Origin: Acidobacteriota bacterium
Lineage (GTDB): Bacteria > Acidobacteriota > Polarisedimenticolia > J045
Assembly: GCA_003695625.1 (NCBI GenBank)
Contig: RFIB01000069.1
Span: 1 to 38,085 of the forward strand
DNA: 38,085 bases
Direction: 5' to 3'
The translations under genes and the position numbers were made by a program. Shown one piece after another: positions 1-8,921 of this stretch; position 1 is the stretch's first letter; every line of letters starts with the position of its first letter. Below the pieces are notes generated by a model that worked only from the letters and a program-made list of their open reading frames with translations, did not search any database and was not told the origin of the DNA.

Positions 1-20
1 GGCCCGGCTCGCGCCGGGCC
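1..20. terminator. perfect hairpin at the window edge
   Basis: Bases 1-8 and 13-20 are perfect inverted repeats (GGCCCGGC / GCCGGGCC) around a TCGC loop. It lies 25 bases before the first gene and could end a gene to the left of the window. There is no T-run, so a rho-independent terminator is only one reading. Confidence 0.3.
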
Positions 21-45
21 GCACCGTCGTCCGACCGGTGATCCG

Positions 46-2016
46 ATGCTGCTGATTCCGGGGTCGGCCGGGGCGGCCGACGCCCCGCTGCCGCCGCTCG
101 TCGAGCGGCTGCGGCAGGGTGTGCTGCTGTTCGACGGCGGGATCGGCACCGAGATCTACGGTCGCGGCGTGTTCCTCAACGTCTGCTACGAGGAACTCAA
201 CCTGAGCCGGCCCGAGCTCGTCGAGGAGGTGCATCGCGCGTTCCTCCTCGCCGGCGCGGACGCCATCGAGACCAACACGTTCGGCGCCAGTGCCCCGCGC
301 CTCGAGGCCCACGGCCTGGCCGACCGCCTGCGCGAGATCAACGCCGCGGCGGTGCGGATCGCCCGCCGCGCCGCGAACGGGACCGCGTACGTCGCCGGCG
401 CCGTCGGTCCGCTCGGCATCCGCCTCGAGCCGTGGGGACCGACCTCGGTCGACGAGGCGGTCGCGCTGTTCCGGCAGCAGGTCGAGGCGCTCGCCGAGGC
501 GGGCGTCGATCTCGTCTCGCTCGAGACCTTCTCGGACCTGGTGGAGATCCAGGCCGCGATCCGCGCCTGCCGGGAGGTCGATCCGTCGCTTCCCGTGCTG
601 GCGATGATGACCGTCGACGAGGAGGGGCGGACGCCGGAGGGGGTTCCCCCGGAGTGGCTCGGACGCAAGCTCGACGAGACCGACGCCGAGGTGATCGGCG
701 TGAACTGCTCGGTCGGGCCGGCCTCGATGCTCCCGGTCGTCGAGGCGATGGCGGCCGTCACCGAGCGCCCGCTGGCGGCGATGCCGAACGCCGGCATCCC
801 GCGCACCGTCGACGGACGGATGCACTACCTGACGTCGCCGGTCTACATGGCCCGGTACGTGCGGCGCTTCGTGCAGGCCGGGGCGCGGGTCGTCGGCGGC
901 TGCTGCGGCGTCACGCCCGAGCACATCCGCGCGATGCGTGCGGTGCTCGCGGGGTCGGCGGGCGAGCAGCGGGCGCGTCCGCGGATCGTCGTCGCCGCGC
1001 CGCGCGGCACGCCGCATCCTCCGGTTCCCGCCGAGCAGCGCTCGCGACTCGCCCGCAAGGTCGCCGAGGGCCGGTTCGTCACGATCGTCGAGGCGCCGCC
1101 GCCGCGGGGCTACGACGCCGGCCGCGTGCTCGAGAACGTCTCGCGGCTGGCCGCCGCCGGCGTCGACGCGGTGCTCGTGCCGGACGATCCGCGGGTCACC
1201 CTGCGGATGAGTCCGCTCTCGCTCGCCCTGCTGATCGTGCGACAGACCGCGGGCGGTTCCGGGCGCGCCGGCACCCTCGAGCCGGTGCTGCAGTACTCGT
1301 GTCGCGACCGGTCGCTGCTCGGCATGCAGTCCGACCTGCTCGGCGCGCACGCGCTCGGGCTGCGCAACGTGATGCCGATCACCGGGAACGCGCCCCGTCC
1401 CGGACAGCCCGTGTGGTCGCCGGCGACGTTCGACGTCGACGCGATCGGCCTGACCAACGTGATCGCGCGGCTCAACCGCGGGCTCGATGTCGGCGACACC
1501 CCGATCGGCGGGCAGACCCGGTTCTTCACGGCTGCCAACGCGACGGTCGGGGCGCCGAATCTCGACGAGGAGATCGACCGCCTGTGGTGGAAGGTCGACG
1601 CCGGCGCGGAGATCGCCGTCAGCACGCCGGTCTTCTCGCGCGAGGCGCTCGCGCGGTTCCTCGAGCGGATCGCGGCGTTCCGCGTGCCGTTCGTCGCGGG
1701 AATCTGGCCGGTCTCCGACCTGCGCGAGGCCGAGCACCTCGCGGGCGAGGTGCCGGGCATCGACGTTCCGCACGCCGTTCTCGATCGCCTGGCGCGCTTC
1801 GACGACCCGGCCGACCAGGCCCGCGAAGGTCTGGCGATCGCGCGCGAGGTGCTCGAGGCCGTCCGGCCGCTGGTCGAAGGCGTCTACGTCGCGGGGCACC
1901 ACGACGCGGCGCGCGCCCTCGAGCTGCTCGACGGGGTCGTCGGGCGCGCGGTCGACGAGCGCCGGACGTTCCCCGGGCGGCCGGGAATCCGCTCCGGCGG
2001 ACCGGATGCCGGCTGA
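46..2016 (+). CDS. bifunctional homocysteine S-methyltransferase / methylenetetrahydrofolate reductase
   Basis: The protein has 656 residues. Residues about 20-300 form a homocysteine S-methyltransferase barrel: FDGGIGTE near residue 29, TNTFGA near 77, and the zinc-binding cysteines C221 (GVNCSVGP) and C286/C287 (GGCCGVTP). Residues about 330-620 resemble an FAD-dependent methylenetetrahydrofolate reductase barrel. The order and length match the YitJ-type fusion that links one-carbon units to methionine synthesis. Family knowledge predicts methyl transfer to homocysteine and reduction of methylene-THF; the methyl donor cannot be read from sequence. The reading frame stays open to the left edge, so the start at 46 is the first ATG seen and not proven. 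A second MTHFR-like protein lies about 6 kb downstream. Confidence 0.9.
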   Translation: MLLIPGSAGAADAPLPPLVERLRQGVLLFDGGIGTEIYGRGVFLNVCYEELNLSRPELVEEVHRAFLLAGADAIETNTFGASAPRLEAHGLADRLREINAAAVRIARRAANGTAYVAGAVGPLGIRLEPWGPTSVDEAVALFRQQVEALAEAGVDLVSLETFSDLVEIQAAIRACREVDPSLPVLAMMTVDEEGRTPEGVPPEWLGRKLDETDAEVIGVNCSVGPASMLPVVEAMAAVTERPLAAMPNAGIPRTVDGRMHYLTSPVYMARYVRRFVQAGARVVGGCCGVTPEHIRAMRAVLAGSAGEQRARPRIVVAAPRGTPHPPVPAEQRSRLARKVAEGRFVTIVEAPPPRGYDAGRVLENVSRLAAAGVDAVLVPDDPRVTLRMSPLSLALLIVRQTAGGSGRAGTLEPVLQYSCRDRSLLGMQSDLLGAHALGLRNVMPITGNAPRPGQPVWSPATFDVDAIGLTNVIARLNRGLDVGDTPIGGQTRFFTAANATVGAPNLDEEIDRLWWKVDAGAEIAVSTPVFSREALARFLERIAAFRVPFVAGIWPVSDLREAEHLAGEVPGIDVPHAVLDRLARFDDPADQAREGLAIAREVLEAVRPLVEGVYVAGHHDAARALELLDGVVGRAVDERRTFPGRPGIRSGGPDAG

Positions 2017-2144
2017 CGGCGGTGTCCACGGTCCCGGCCGGGGCTGTCTCCCGCAGAGGACGAGTCTGCGCGCGGACGGTCCGGGCCTCGGCGCAAGTGG
2101 CTGATCCGAAGCCGGTTGCCGGACCGTGCCGTCGTGGCGGGCGC

Positions 2145-2160
2145 TGGCACCGGACTTGCT
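2145..2160 (+). promoter_or_regulatory. sigma-54-type -24/-12 promoter
   Basis: TGGCAC, five bases, then TTGCT fits the RpoN consensus (TGGCACrNNNNTTGCW) with the required GG-to-GC spacing. It predicts a start near 2172, giving a leader of about 42 bases before the barrel gene at 2214, with a GGGAGGA ribosome site about 7 bases before the ATG. No enhancer-binding site was identified. Confidence 0.6.
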
Positions 2161-2213
2161 CAAGGAAGCGGCGGGTCGCCTTCCTCCGCGCTGCGGCGGC
2201 CCGGGAGGACACG

Positions 2214-2963
2214 ATGAGACGTTCGACGATCGCCTTCGCCGCCCTGGTCACCGTCCTCGCGCTGCCCGCGCTGGCGCTGGCCGGCGGACCGCGGCACTAC
2301 CCGCGACGCGGCCCGGGACCGCGCCCGGCCGCCTTCGATACCACCTTCGGTGTCCGCCTCGGCGTGTTCTCGCCGGACGCCGACAGCAACTTCTTCGACG
2401 AGAACTTCGCCGTCTTCACCGGTGACGCGGACGACTACGAGGACGGCATGGTCGGCGTCGACTTCGCTTGGCGCTCGAGCCCGCAGATCGATCTCGTCGC
2501 CTCGATCTCGACGTTCGAGGGCAGCCAGACCCAGGGCTACCGCGACGCGGCGGTCGATCCGTTCCTCGAGGGCGTCCTGCACGACTCCGAGCTGAGCATC
2601 ACGCCGCTGACCATCGGCCTGCGCGCACGGCTTGCCGGCGAGGGATCGGTCGTGCGGCCGTACGTCGGCGCCGGCGGCGGCTTCTACTGGTGGCGCTATC
2701 GCGAGTTCGGCGACTTCGTCGAGTTCGATCCTGTCGATCCCGCCAACGACCAGATCATCACCGCCGGGTTCGAGTCGGAAAGCGTCACGCTGGGGTTCTA
2801 CCTGCAGGCCGGCGTGGAGTTCTCGGTGCGGCCGACCTGGTCGGTCTACGTCGACGCCCGCTGGCACCAGGCCGACGACGAGCTGGGCGACGACTTCGAG
2901 GGCTTCGGCGACATCGACCTGTCCGGACGCGAGGTCTCGGTCGGGGTGGCCTGGCACTTCTGA
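2214..2963 (+). CDS. outer-membrane beta-barrel protein
   Basis: A 249-residue exported protein. Residues 1-22 are a signal peptide (RR start, a hydrophobic run, ALALA cleavage-type end). The rest alternates polar and hydrophobic residues in strand-sized segments, for example PYVGAGGGFYWW, and ends in VGVAWHF with a C-terminal Phe, as outer-membrane barrels do. The size fits an 8-stranded OmpA-like or OmpW-like barrel; the loops are rich in Asp and Glu. The ATG at 2214 follows a good ribosome site (GGGAGGA). It has its own sigma-54-like promoter upstream and a terminator-like hairpin downstream, so it is probably a single-gene unit. The ligand or role is unknown. Confidence 0.8.
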   Translation: MRRSTIAFAALVTVLALPALALAGGPRHYPRRGPGPRPAAFDTTFGVRLGVFSPDADSNFFDENFAVFTGDADDYEDGMVGVDFAWRSSPQIDLVASISTFEGSQTQGYRDAAVDPFLEGVLHDSELSITPLTIGLRARLAGEGSVVRPYVGAGGGFYWWRYREFGDFVEFDPVDPANDQIITAGFESESVTLGFYLQAGVEFSVRPTWSVYVDARWHQADDELGDDFEGFGDIDLSGREVSVGVAWHF

Positions 2964-2987
2964 GCCGACGCCGACGGCGACACCCGC

Positions 2988-3011
2988 GGGGCGGTCCTTC
3001 CGGGCCGCCCC
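2988..3011 (+). terminator. terminator hairpin after the barrel gene
   Basis: GGGGCGGTCC and GGGCCGCCCC pair over 10 positions (one G-U) around a TTCC loop, 25 bases after the stop at 2963. The sequence after it is moderately T-rich (GTTCCGTTCCC). It is probably the end of the outer-membrane barrel transcript. Confidence 0.6.
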
Positions 3012-3111
3012 GTTCCGTTCCCGGTCCGGGACGGGGCCGACCGCGGGCGGCGGCCCCGCCGGCCGCGCCGGACGACGATCTCCGACGGGCCACGGCCCGG
3101 AGGGATCGGAC

Positions 3112-3885
3112 ATGCTCAGGTCGATCGACGGGGGGCGCCGCGCGGAGCGCACCCTTGACGCGGGCGGCGCGCTCGAGGAGTTCCTCGCCGAGAGGTCGGC
3201 GCACCGCGACGAGCTGGTCACGGCGCTGGTCGTCGCCGAGGTGCTGGCCAGCTTCCTGCTCGAGTCGGGGCTCGCCGGCGATTCCGCGGACGAGGACGAC
3301 GACGCGCCGCCGGGCCCCGAGGCACTGGCCGACGTCCCCGCCGCACGGCTTGCGCGCGCCGCCGGGCCGTGCCTCGAGCTGTTTCCGTACCAGTGCGTCG
3401 TCACCGGAACCGTGCTCGAGCGGCTGCGCCCCGGCATGCACGCGCTGGTCGCGTGGCTCGTCGCCCGCGGCGCGGCGACGCCCGCCGATCGACGCGCGTT
3501 CGAGCGTGCCGCGCGGCATGCAGCTCCGGCGCTCGATCGCCAGCTGCGGCTTCAGCGGGCGATCGAAGCGCTCGACCCGCCGGTGGTGCGTGCAGGGAGC
3601 GGCGAGCGGATCGTCGGCCACTTCCTGGTCCTGGCGAGCGATCCGCGCCGCCTCGAGCTGGGTCCGCCGGACGGCGCCGAGACGTACCGTGTGCTGCTGC
3701 CGGCGCAGCTTCCGGAGCGGTTTCCGGCGGGCAGCGTGGCCGGGTTCGCGCTGGCCGGCACCGCGCTCGGCTGCCTGCCGCTGGCGGCCACGCTGCCGAT
3801 CCGGCCGACGGCGCTCGAGTCGCTGCTCGACGACTGCCTCGGCCCGCTCGAGCGCGAGGCGCGCGGTCCGGCGCCGGCGCGCTGA
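3112..3885 (+). CDS. unrecognised protein, 257 residues
   Basis: I do not recognise this family. The ATG at 3112 follows a GGAGGG ribosome site about 8 bases upstream. There is no signal peptide and no clear membrane span. A helical, Ala/Leu-rich N-terminal half contains an acidic linker (DEDDD near residue 61). Residues about 90-150 are helical and Arg-rich. The C-terminal part, from about residue 160, looks mixed alpha/beta (GHFLVLASDPRRLEL, ETYRVLLPAQLPERFP). It is flanked by an outer-membrane barrel and a TonB-dependent receptor on the same strand, but neither shows a functional link. Codon use matches the neighbours, which supports it being real. Confidence 0.6.
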   Translation: MLRSIDGGRRAERTLDAGGALEEFLAERSAHRDELVTALVVAEVLASFLLESGLAGDSADEDDDAPPGPEALADVPAARLARAAGPCLELFPYQCVVTGTVLERLRPGMHALVAWLVARGAATPADRRAFERAARHAAPALDRQLRLQRAIEALDPPVVRAGSGERIVGHFLVLASDPRRLELGPPDGAETYRVLLPAQLPERFPAGSVAGFALAGTALGCLPLAATLPIRPTALESLLDDCLGPLEREARGPAPAR

Positions 3886-3892
3886 ACGCGGC

Positions 3893-3921
3893 TTGCCGCG
3901 GTCCGGGGCCGCCGCCATGAT
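3893..3921 (+). promoter_or_regulatory. promoter of the TonB-dependent receptor (leaderless)
   Basis: TTGCCG at 3893-3898, a 17-base spacer and CATGAT at 3916-3921 match four of six positions in each box. The ATG at 3930 begins 8 bases after the -10 box and has no ribosome-binding site, so the transcript would be leaderless or nearly so. Confidence 0.5.
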
Positions 3922-3929
3922 CCGGCCCC

Positions 3930-6113
3930 ATGACCCGCGCGACGGCCACGATCACCCTGCTGCTCGCGGCGACGCTGCCCGCGACGTCGTGGGACGGCGT
4001 GCTGCGGCGTCCGGACGGAAGCCCGATCCGCGGCGCCCGCGTCAGCGTGGTCGGCCACGCCGCCGCCGCGCGGAGCGGCGACGACGGCCGGGTCGTTCTC
4101 GACGATGCGCCGCGCCCGCCGCTGACGCTGCTCGTCGAGCTGCCCGACGGCGCCGTGGTCGCGGTCGAACTTCCGGCGCTGGCGCCGTCGGGGCCGACCG
4201 TCATCTACGTCGATCCCGCGCTGCACCAGGAGGTCGACGCGCTGGCGCGCCGCGAGATCGACCTCGAGACCTCGCCGGGCACGGTCTCGCGGCCGCTGTC
4301 GACCGACGAGGTCGCCCGGCGCGGTGCGCCGACGGTGCTCTCGGCCCTGGAGTCGGAGCCGGGGACCTCCGTCGACGTGGCGGACCGCGATGCCGTCCCG
4401 TCACTGCGCGGACTGGCCCGCGGCCGGACACTCGTGCTCGTCGACGGCGCGCCGCTGGTCGCCGAGCGACGCGCGGGCGTGGCGGCGTCCGGTGCGGTCC
4501 CGGGCACGCTGGCCGGGATCGACGTCGCCCGCGGTCCGAACACGATCCTCTACGGATCGAGCGCGATGGCCGGCGTGGTCGCCCTGCGCAGCCCGTGGGC
4601 CGATCCGGGCGACGCCCCGCGGGCGGCGGCCTGGCTCGAGGGGCGGGCAGGCGACGCGCCGTCACGGGCCGGGTCGTTCGCCTGGTCGGAGGACGGCTGG
4701 TCGCTGGCCGCCGGGATGCGCGACGCGGACGATCCGGAGGGCGCCGACGGCTCGCGGCTCGAGGGACAGGCGCGCCAGCAGTCGGTCTTCGCGGGCCACA
4801 GCCGGCGCGTCGGCACCGCCGGGCTGGTCCGGATCGGGGTCCGGTTCGACCGGCTGTCCGGTGCCGACCGGCTCGCGCGTGCGGACGACCGGGGCCGCAC
4901 GACGGTGCCCGAGGATCTCGTCGGACGTCTGGTGTTCCGCTGGGACGGGCCGGTCGGCGCGGCCGCCGGATCGCTCGTCGCGTGGACCGGCACCCAGCGC
5001 CGCGAGACGGTGCTCGGTGCCGGAGACCGCGCGGTGCCGCGGCTCGCGACGACGACCCGGGGCCGGGACGCGGGCGTCCGGTTCGCGATCACCCGCGACC
5101 GCGGCTCGCGCAGCCTGCTCGCGGGCTTCGAGGCGACGCTGCGCCACGGCGTCGAGGTCCGCACGGCGATCGCGGGCGGGGATCCGGCGCTCGCCGCCGC
5201 GCTCGACCCGGTCCCGCTGGCCGGCGGCCGCCAGCTCGGGATCGCCGCGTTCGCCGTCGCCGGCGTCCCGGCCGGACCGGCGTCGCGGCTCCATGTCGGC
5301 CTGCGCGCCGAACGGATCGGTACGCGGGCCGGAGGACCCTCGGGACCGGTCTCCGCCGATCGCGGCGTCGTGTCGGCGAGCCTCGCCTGGACCCGCCGGC
5401 TGTCCGACCGCTCGAGCCTCGCGCTCCAGCTCGCCAGCGGGTTCCGCGAGCCGCTGCTGACCGAGCGGTACATGACCGGCATCACCGGACGCGGACTGGT
5501 GCTCGCGCAGCCCGCGCTGGCCCCGGAGCGCTCCCGCCATGCCGACGCCGTCTGGCGCTGGGCCGGCCGCCGGCTGTCCGTGCAGGCGGCGGCGTTCGGA
5601 CTGCGGATCGAGGACGTCGTCGAGCGGGAGTTTCTCGACCCGGCCGCCGTGCCGCCCGCGTTCTCGGGGCTGCCGGTCGACGTGTACCGGTTCGTCAACC
5701 GGGGTCGGGCGCGGCTCGACGGGCTGGAGGTCGCGGCCCGTCTCAGGCTGTCGGCGGCGACCGTGCTCGGGCTCGCCGCGCACCGGATCCGCGGGACCGA
5801 CGGGCAGGGCGAGCCGCTCGGCGACCTGCCGGCGGACGCGGTCAGGGCCGATCTCGAGACGCGCCGCGGACCCTGGCGGGTCGGCCTGTTCTCGATCCTC
5901 GCCGCGCGGAACGACAGGCCGGCCGGGCGCGAGGTGGCTACGCCGGGGTTCGCGATCGTTCATCTTCGTGTGACCCGTTCGCTCGGCGGCGGCGGGGAAC
6001 TCGGCCTGATCGTCCGCAACGCCCTCGACCGCGCGATCCCCGCGGGGTCCCGGGCCGACGATCCGACCGCCCCGGGCCGGACGGTCGGCCTGTTCTGGCG
6101 CTGGTCGCGCTGA
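3930..6113 (+). CDS. TonB-dependent outer-membrane receptor
   Basis: The protein has 727 residues: a hydrophobic export signal (1-20), a carboxypeptidase-regulatory-like beta-sandwich (about 21-90, DGVLRRPDGSPIRGARVSVVG), a plug (about 110-225, with SLRGLARGRTLVLVDG and GPNTILYGSSAMAGVVAL) and a C-terminal beta-barrel ending in FWRWSR. The plug wording is characteristic of TonB-dependent receptors, which import siderophores, cobalamin, metals or glycans using TonB energy. The substrate cannot be told, and no riboswitch or Fur-like site was seen upstream. The barrel contains LGLIVRNALDR, the usual penultimate segment. The start has no ribosome site but sits just after a promoter, so leaderless translation is likely. 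No TonB/ExbBD genes occur in this window. Confidence 0.88.
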   Translation: MTRATATITLLLAATLPATSWDGVLRRPDGSPIRGARVSVVGHAAAARSGDDGRVVLDDAPRPPLTLLVELPDGAVVAVELPALAPSGPTVIYVDPALHQEVDALARREIDLETSPGTVSRPLSTDEVARRGAPTVLSALESEPGTSVDVADRDAVPSLRGLARGRTLVLVDGAPLVAERRAGVAASGAVPGTLAGIDVARGPNTILYGSSAMAGVVALRSPWADPGDAPRAAAWLEGRAGDAPSRAGSFAWSEDGWSLAAGMRDADDPEGADGSRLEGQARQQSVFAGHSRRVGTAGLVRIGVRFDRLSGADRLARADDRGRTTVPEDLVGRLVFRWDGPVGAAAGSLVAWTGTQRRETVLGAGDRAVPRLATTTRGRDAGVRFAITRDRGSRSLLAGFEATLRHGVEVRTAIAGGDPALAAALDPVPLAGGRQLGIAAFAVAGVPAGPASRLHVGLRAERIGTRAGGPSGPVSADRGVVSASLAWTRRLSDRSSLALQLASGFREPLLTERYMTGITGRGLVLAQPALAPERSRHADAVWRWAGRRLSVQAAAFGLRIEDVVEREFLDPAAVPPAFSGLPVDVYRFVNRGRARLDGLEVAARLRLSAATVLGLAAHRIRGTDGQGEPLGDLPADAVRADLETRRGPWRVGLFSILAARNDRPAGREVATPGFAIVHLRVTRSLGGGGELGLIVRNALDRAIPAGSRADDPTAPGRTVGLFWRWSR

Positions 6114-6284
6114 CGCCGCGGGGTGGCGCGCCCGCCGGATCCGCCTAGTCTGGCTTCAGGAGAGTGTCACTCGACCCCGGGCCCGGTTGGCCGTAAACAG
6201 GACGCGGATGGCGAGTGACGGAAGGGGGTGGTCCCGCCCCGCGACGCGCCCGGCGGCGCGGTGTCGAGGAGCCGCGGCAGAGGC

Positions 6285-7940
6285 ATGATCCCGAGCTTTT
6301 CCGAACGATCCGGCCGCCCGATCCGGGCGGTCCTCGAGGCGGTCTGCATCGCCGCGATCCTCGCGGCGGGCCCCGTCCTCGCCGCGCGTCCCGACTGCAC
6401 CGGCATCGGCCCGGTCGACACCGAGGCGCTCGAGCTGGTCACCGTCGCGGTCACCCCCCAGGGGCGCCCGCTGTTCTGGACCCAGGCGCCGGGCGATCCG
6501 GACCGGTTCTACATCGTCGACCAGGACGGCATCATCTGGCTCTGGAAGCGGGGCAGCGCGCCGGCCGACGTCACGGTGTTCCTCGACATCCGCTCGCAGG
6601 TGATCACGGTCTCCGACGAGATGGGGCTGCTCGGCCTCGCGTTCCCGCCGGACTTCCAGCAGACCGGCGAGTTCTACATCGACTACACCGGGCTCGCCCC
6701 GCAGATCGCGACGGTGATCGCGCGCTACACGATCCAGCCCGGGGATCCCGACCTCGCCGATCCGGCCTCGGAGGATCGCGTGGCGACGTTCCTCCAGCCG
6801 GACACCAACCACAACGGCGGGCAGATCTGGTTCGGAGACGACGGATTCCTCTACGTCGCCCTCGGTGACGGCGGCGGCGTCGGCGACCAGCATGGCGAGT
6901 GCGGCAACGGCCAGGACGAGACCAACGTCCTCGGCTCGCTGATCCGCATCGACGTGCTGGGCACGGATCCCTCCGCGCTCCCGTCCGAGTGCGTGGACGG
7001 CGGGTCCGGATACATGGTGCCCTCGGACAACCCGTTCGTCGGCATGCCCGGCGCATGCGACGAGCTGTGGCAGATCGGGCTGCGCAACCCGTGGCGCAGC
7101 GCGATCGACGCGGTGACGGGGGACCTCTACGTCGCCGACGTCGGCCAGCTGTGCTGGGAGGAGGTCAACTTCGTCCGCGCCCCCGACGTCGCCGGGCGCA
7201 ATTTCGGCTGGCGGCAGATGGAGGGCAACCACTGCTACCAGATCGGCGACGACACGTGCGATCCGCCGGGTGTGAGCTGCGGGAACGAGCCGGACTGCTT
7301 CGATCCGTCGCTGACGCTGCCGGTGCTCGAGTATCCGCACGATGCCGGCGACTGTTCGATCACGGGCGGTCCGGTCTACCGCGGCTGCCGGCTGCCGCGT
7401 CTCGACGGGGCGTACTTCTACGGAGACTACTGCAACGCCTGGATCCGCTCGCTGCGGATCGACGCCGCCGGGCAGGCGACCGACCAGCGCGACTGGACCA
7501 GCGAGCTGTATCCGTCCGCGCCGCCGCCGCCGTTCTCGCTGACCAGCTTCGGCGAGGACCTGCGCGGCGAGCTGTACGTCGTCTCGCGCGAGGGCGAGAT
7601 CAGCAAGGTCGTGCCCGAGATGCATGCGATCGAGGTCTCGCCCCCGGCGACGGGCCAGTTCTTCCTGCTCAAGCCGGACGCCTGGGTCTGGGAGGACATC
7701 GAGCGGGTCCATCTGCGCCCGGTGGACCACTACCGCGTGTGGCGCGCGTTCCGGCCGACCGACCCGTTCGTCTGCGTGGGGACCTCGACGGTGCCCCAGT
7801 ACCCCGGCGACGGGTACGAGCCCCCCCGCGGGGAGGGCGCGTTCTACGTCGTCACCGCGGTCGATCCTGCCGGCGTGGAGAGTTCGGCGGGGGTCAACGA
7901 CGGCGGCCCGCTGACGTTCGATCCGGCACCGTGCCCCTGA
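6285..7940 (+). CDS. exported PQQ-type sugar dehydrogenase (glucose/sorbosone dehydrogenase family)
   Basis: A 551-residue secreted six-bladed propeller of the soluble quinoprotein glucose/sorbosone dehydrogenase type. The start chosen is the ATG at 6285, which gives a signal peptide at residues 1-34 (AVCIAAILAAGPVLA); a GTG at 6228 in the same frame would bury that signal. Family motifs are HNGGQIWFGDDGFLYVALGDGG near residue 168, LRNPWRSAID near 266, YVADVGQ, NFGWRQMEG, a GPVYRG motif and GAYFYGDYC. The cysteine-rich inserts resemble HHIP-like members. Residues about 445-551 look like a fibronectin-type add-on domain. Predicted role: PQQ-dependent oxidation of sugars or other alcohols in the periplasm or outside the cell. 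No PQQ synthesis genes accompany it; the PqqD-like protein at 29637 has a different context. Confidence 0.82.
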   Translation: MIPSFSERSGRPIRAVLEAVCIAAILAAGPVLAARPDCTGIGPVDTEALELVTVAVTPQGRPLFWTQAPGDPDRFYIVDQDGIIWLWKRGSAPADVTVFLDIRSQVITVSDEMGLLGLAFPPDFQQTGEFYIDYTGLAPQIATVIARYTIQPGDPDLADPASEDRVATFLQPDTNHNGGQIWFGDDGFLYVALGDGGGVGDQHGECGNGQDETNVLGSLIRIDVLGTDPSALPSECVDGGSGYMVPSDNPFVGMPGACDELWQIGLRNPWRSAIDAVTGDLYVADVGQLCWEEVNFVRAPDVAGRNFGWRQMEGNHCYQIGDDTCDPPGVSCGNEPDCFDPSLTLPVLEYPHDAGDCSITGGPVYRGCRLPRLDGAYFYGDYCNAWIRSLRIDAAGQATDQRDWTSELYPSAPPPPFSLTSFGEDLRGELYVVSREGEISKVVPEMHAIEVSPPATGQFFLLKPDAWVWEDIERVHLRPVDHYRVWRAFRPTDPFVCVGTSTVPQYPGDGYEPPRGEGAFYVVTAVDPAGVESSAGVNDGGPLTFDPAPCP

Positions 7941-7959
7941 CCCGCCGCGCCGTCGCGGA

Positions 7960-7988
7960 TTGACAGCGGCGCGTGCCGCGCGTTTGAT
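7960..7988 (+). promoter_or_regulatory. strong sigma-70 promoter, leaderless
   Basis: A perfect TTGACA at 7960-7965, a 17-base spacer and TTTGAT at 7983-7988 (four of six). The ATG of the next gene at 7998 lies 9 bases after the -10 box, so transcription would begin about 2-4 bases before the start codon. Confidence 0.65.
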
Positions 7989-7997
7989 GAGCGGGCG

Positions 7998-8921
7998 ATG
8001 ATCGGCAATGACCCGCTGTTCGACGAACTCGCCGACGCGGCGCCCGGCGCGGCGTGGCGGCTGCCGCTGCGCCGGCGGCTGGCCGTCGACCTGCCGCTGA
8101 CGGCGGTCGAGCTGCGCCCGCCGCGGCGCGATCTCGCGGGCGACCGGGCGATGGATGCGTGGATCGACGTCTACCACGCGGTCCGCGGCTTTGCGCGGCG
8201 CGATACCGTCGTGTTCCTGACCGACAACGCGATCGGGACCGGCGAGGAGGAGAACGTCGCGCACCTGGTCAAGAATCTCGGTCCCGACGCGCCGCGCGGC
8301 CGGATCGTGCCGTTCCTCACGCTCAAGCACTCGCTCGACTACTGCCTGCGCTTCGCGGCGCGGGTCCAGGCGGAGCGGTTTCCGGCGCTGGTGGTGCTCG
8401 GCGGCGACGCGCACGACGGTGTGCCGCGCTGCCTGCCGCGGGCGTGGATGCTGCGCGAGCGGCTGCGCAGCGCGTGTCCCGGCCTGCTGCTCGGCGGCTG
8501 GGCCAACCCGTATCGCGACCCGCGCGAGCAGGTCGGCTTCCTCGTCGAGCACGCCGACAGTCTCGACTTCGTGCTGACCCAGGTCGTCTCGCACCACGAT
8601 CCCGGCCCCGTCGAGCGTTTCCTCGCCGAGGTCGACCGCCAGCGGCTGCGCGCCCCGCTGCTGTTCGGCGTGTTCCACTACCGCAGCGCCCGGCGCCGCA
8701 CGCTCGAGACGCTCGCGCGGTTCATCCCCGTGCCGCGCGCGGAGATCGAGCGCGACTTCGCCGAGCGCGGCCTGACCGCCGAGCAGATCACCGCGCGCAC
8801 CGTGCGCTGGCTCGCCGGCCTCGGCGTGCGGCGCGTCTACGTCAGCAATCTCGAGACCGGCCGCGCGCCCGAGCGGCTCGCGCGCATCGCGACGGCGGCC
8901 GGGACGGGACCGACGCGATGA
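7998..8921 (+). CDS. methylenetetrahydrofolate reductase-like barrel protein
   Basis: The protein has 307 residues. I place it tentatively in the MTHFR/FAD-linked oxidoreductase superfamily from strand motifs: TVVFLTDNAIGTGEEEN near residue 70, IVPFLTLKHSLDYCL near 97, ALVVLGGDAHDGVP near 129, a long helix-rich C-terminus (ETLARFIPVPRAEIERDF), and RRVYVSNLET in the place of the final barrel strand. It is about the length of MetF. It overlaps the next gene by ATGA, so translation is coupled to a [2Fe-2S] ferredoxin, which could be its electron source (inference). The window also holds an MTHFR domain at 46-2016, so this one may be a paralogue with a different substrate. Confidence 0.6.
   Translation: MIGNDPLFDELADAAPGAAWRLPLRRRLAVDLPLTAVELRPPRRDLAGDRAMDAWIDVYHAVRGFARRDTVVFLTDNAIGTGEEENVAHLVKNLGPDAPRGRIVPFLTLKHSLDYCLRFAARVQAERFPALVVLGGDAHDGVPRCLPRAWMLRERLRSACPGLLLGGWANPYRDPREQVGFLVEHADSLDFVLTQVVSHHDPGPVERFLAEVDRQRLRAPLLFGVFHYRSARRRTLETLARFIPVPRAEIERDFAERGLTAEQITARTVRWLAGLGVRRVYVSNLETGRAPERLARIATAAGTGPTR

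Noticed and set aside
2468-6148. 1226-codon open frame on the + strand
   Set aside because: It runs through three real genes in another frame and is Arg/Ala/Pro-rich throughout; long shadow frames are expected at this G+C content.
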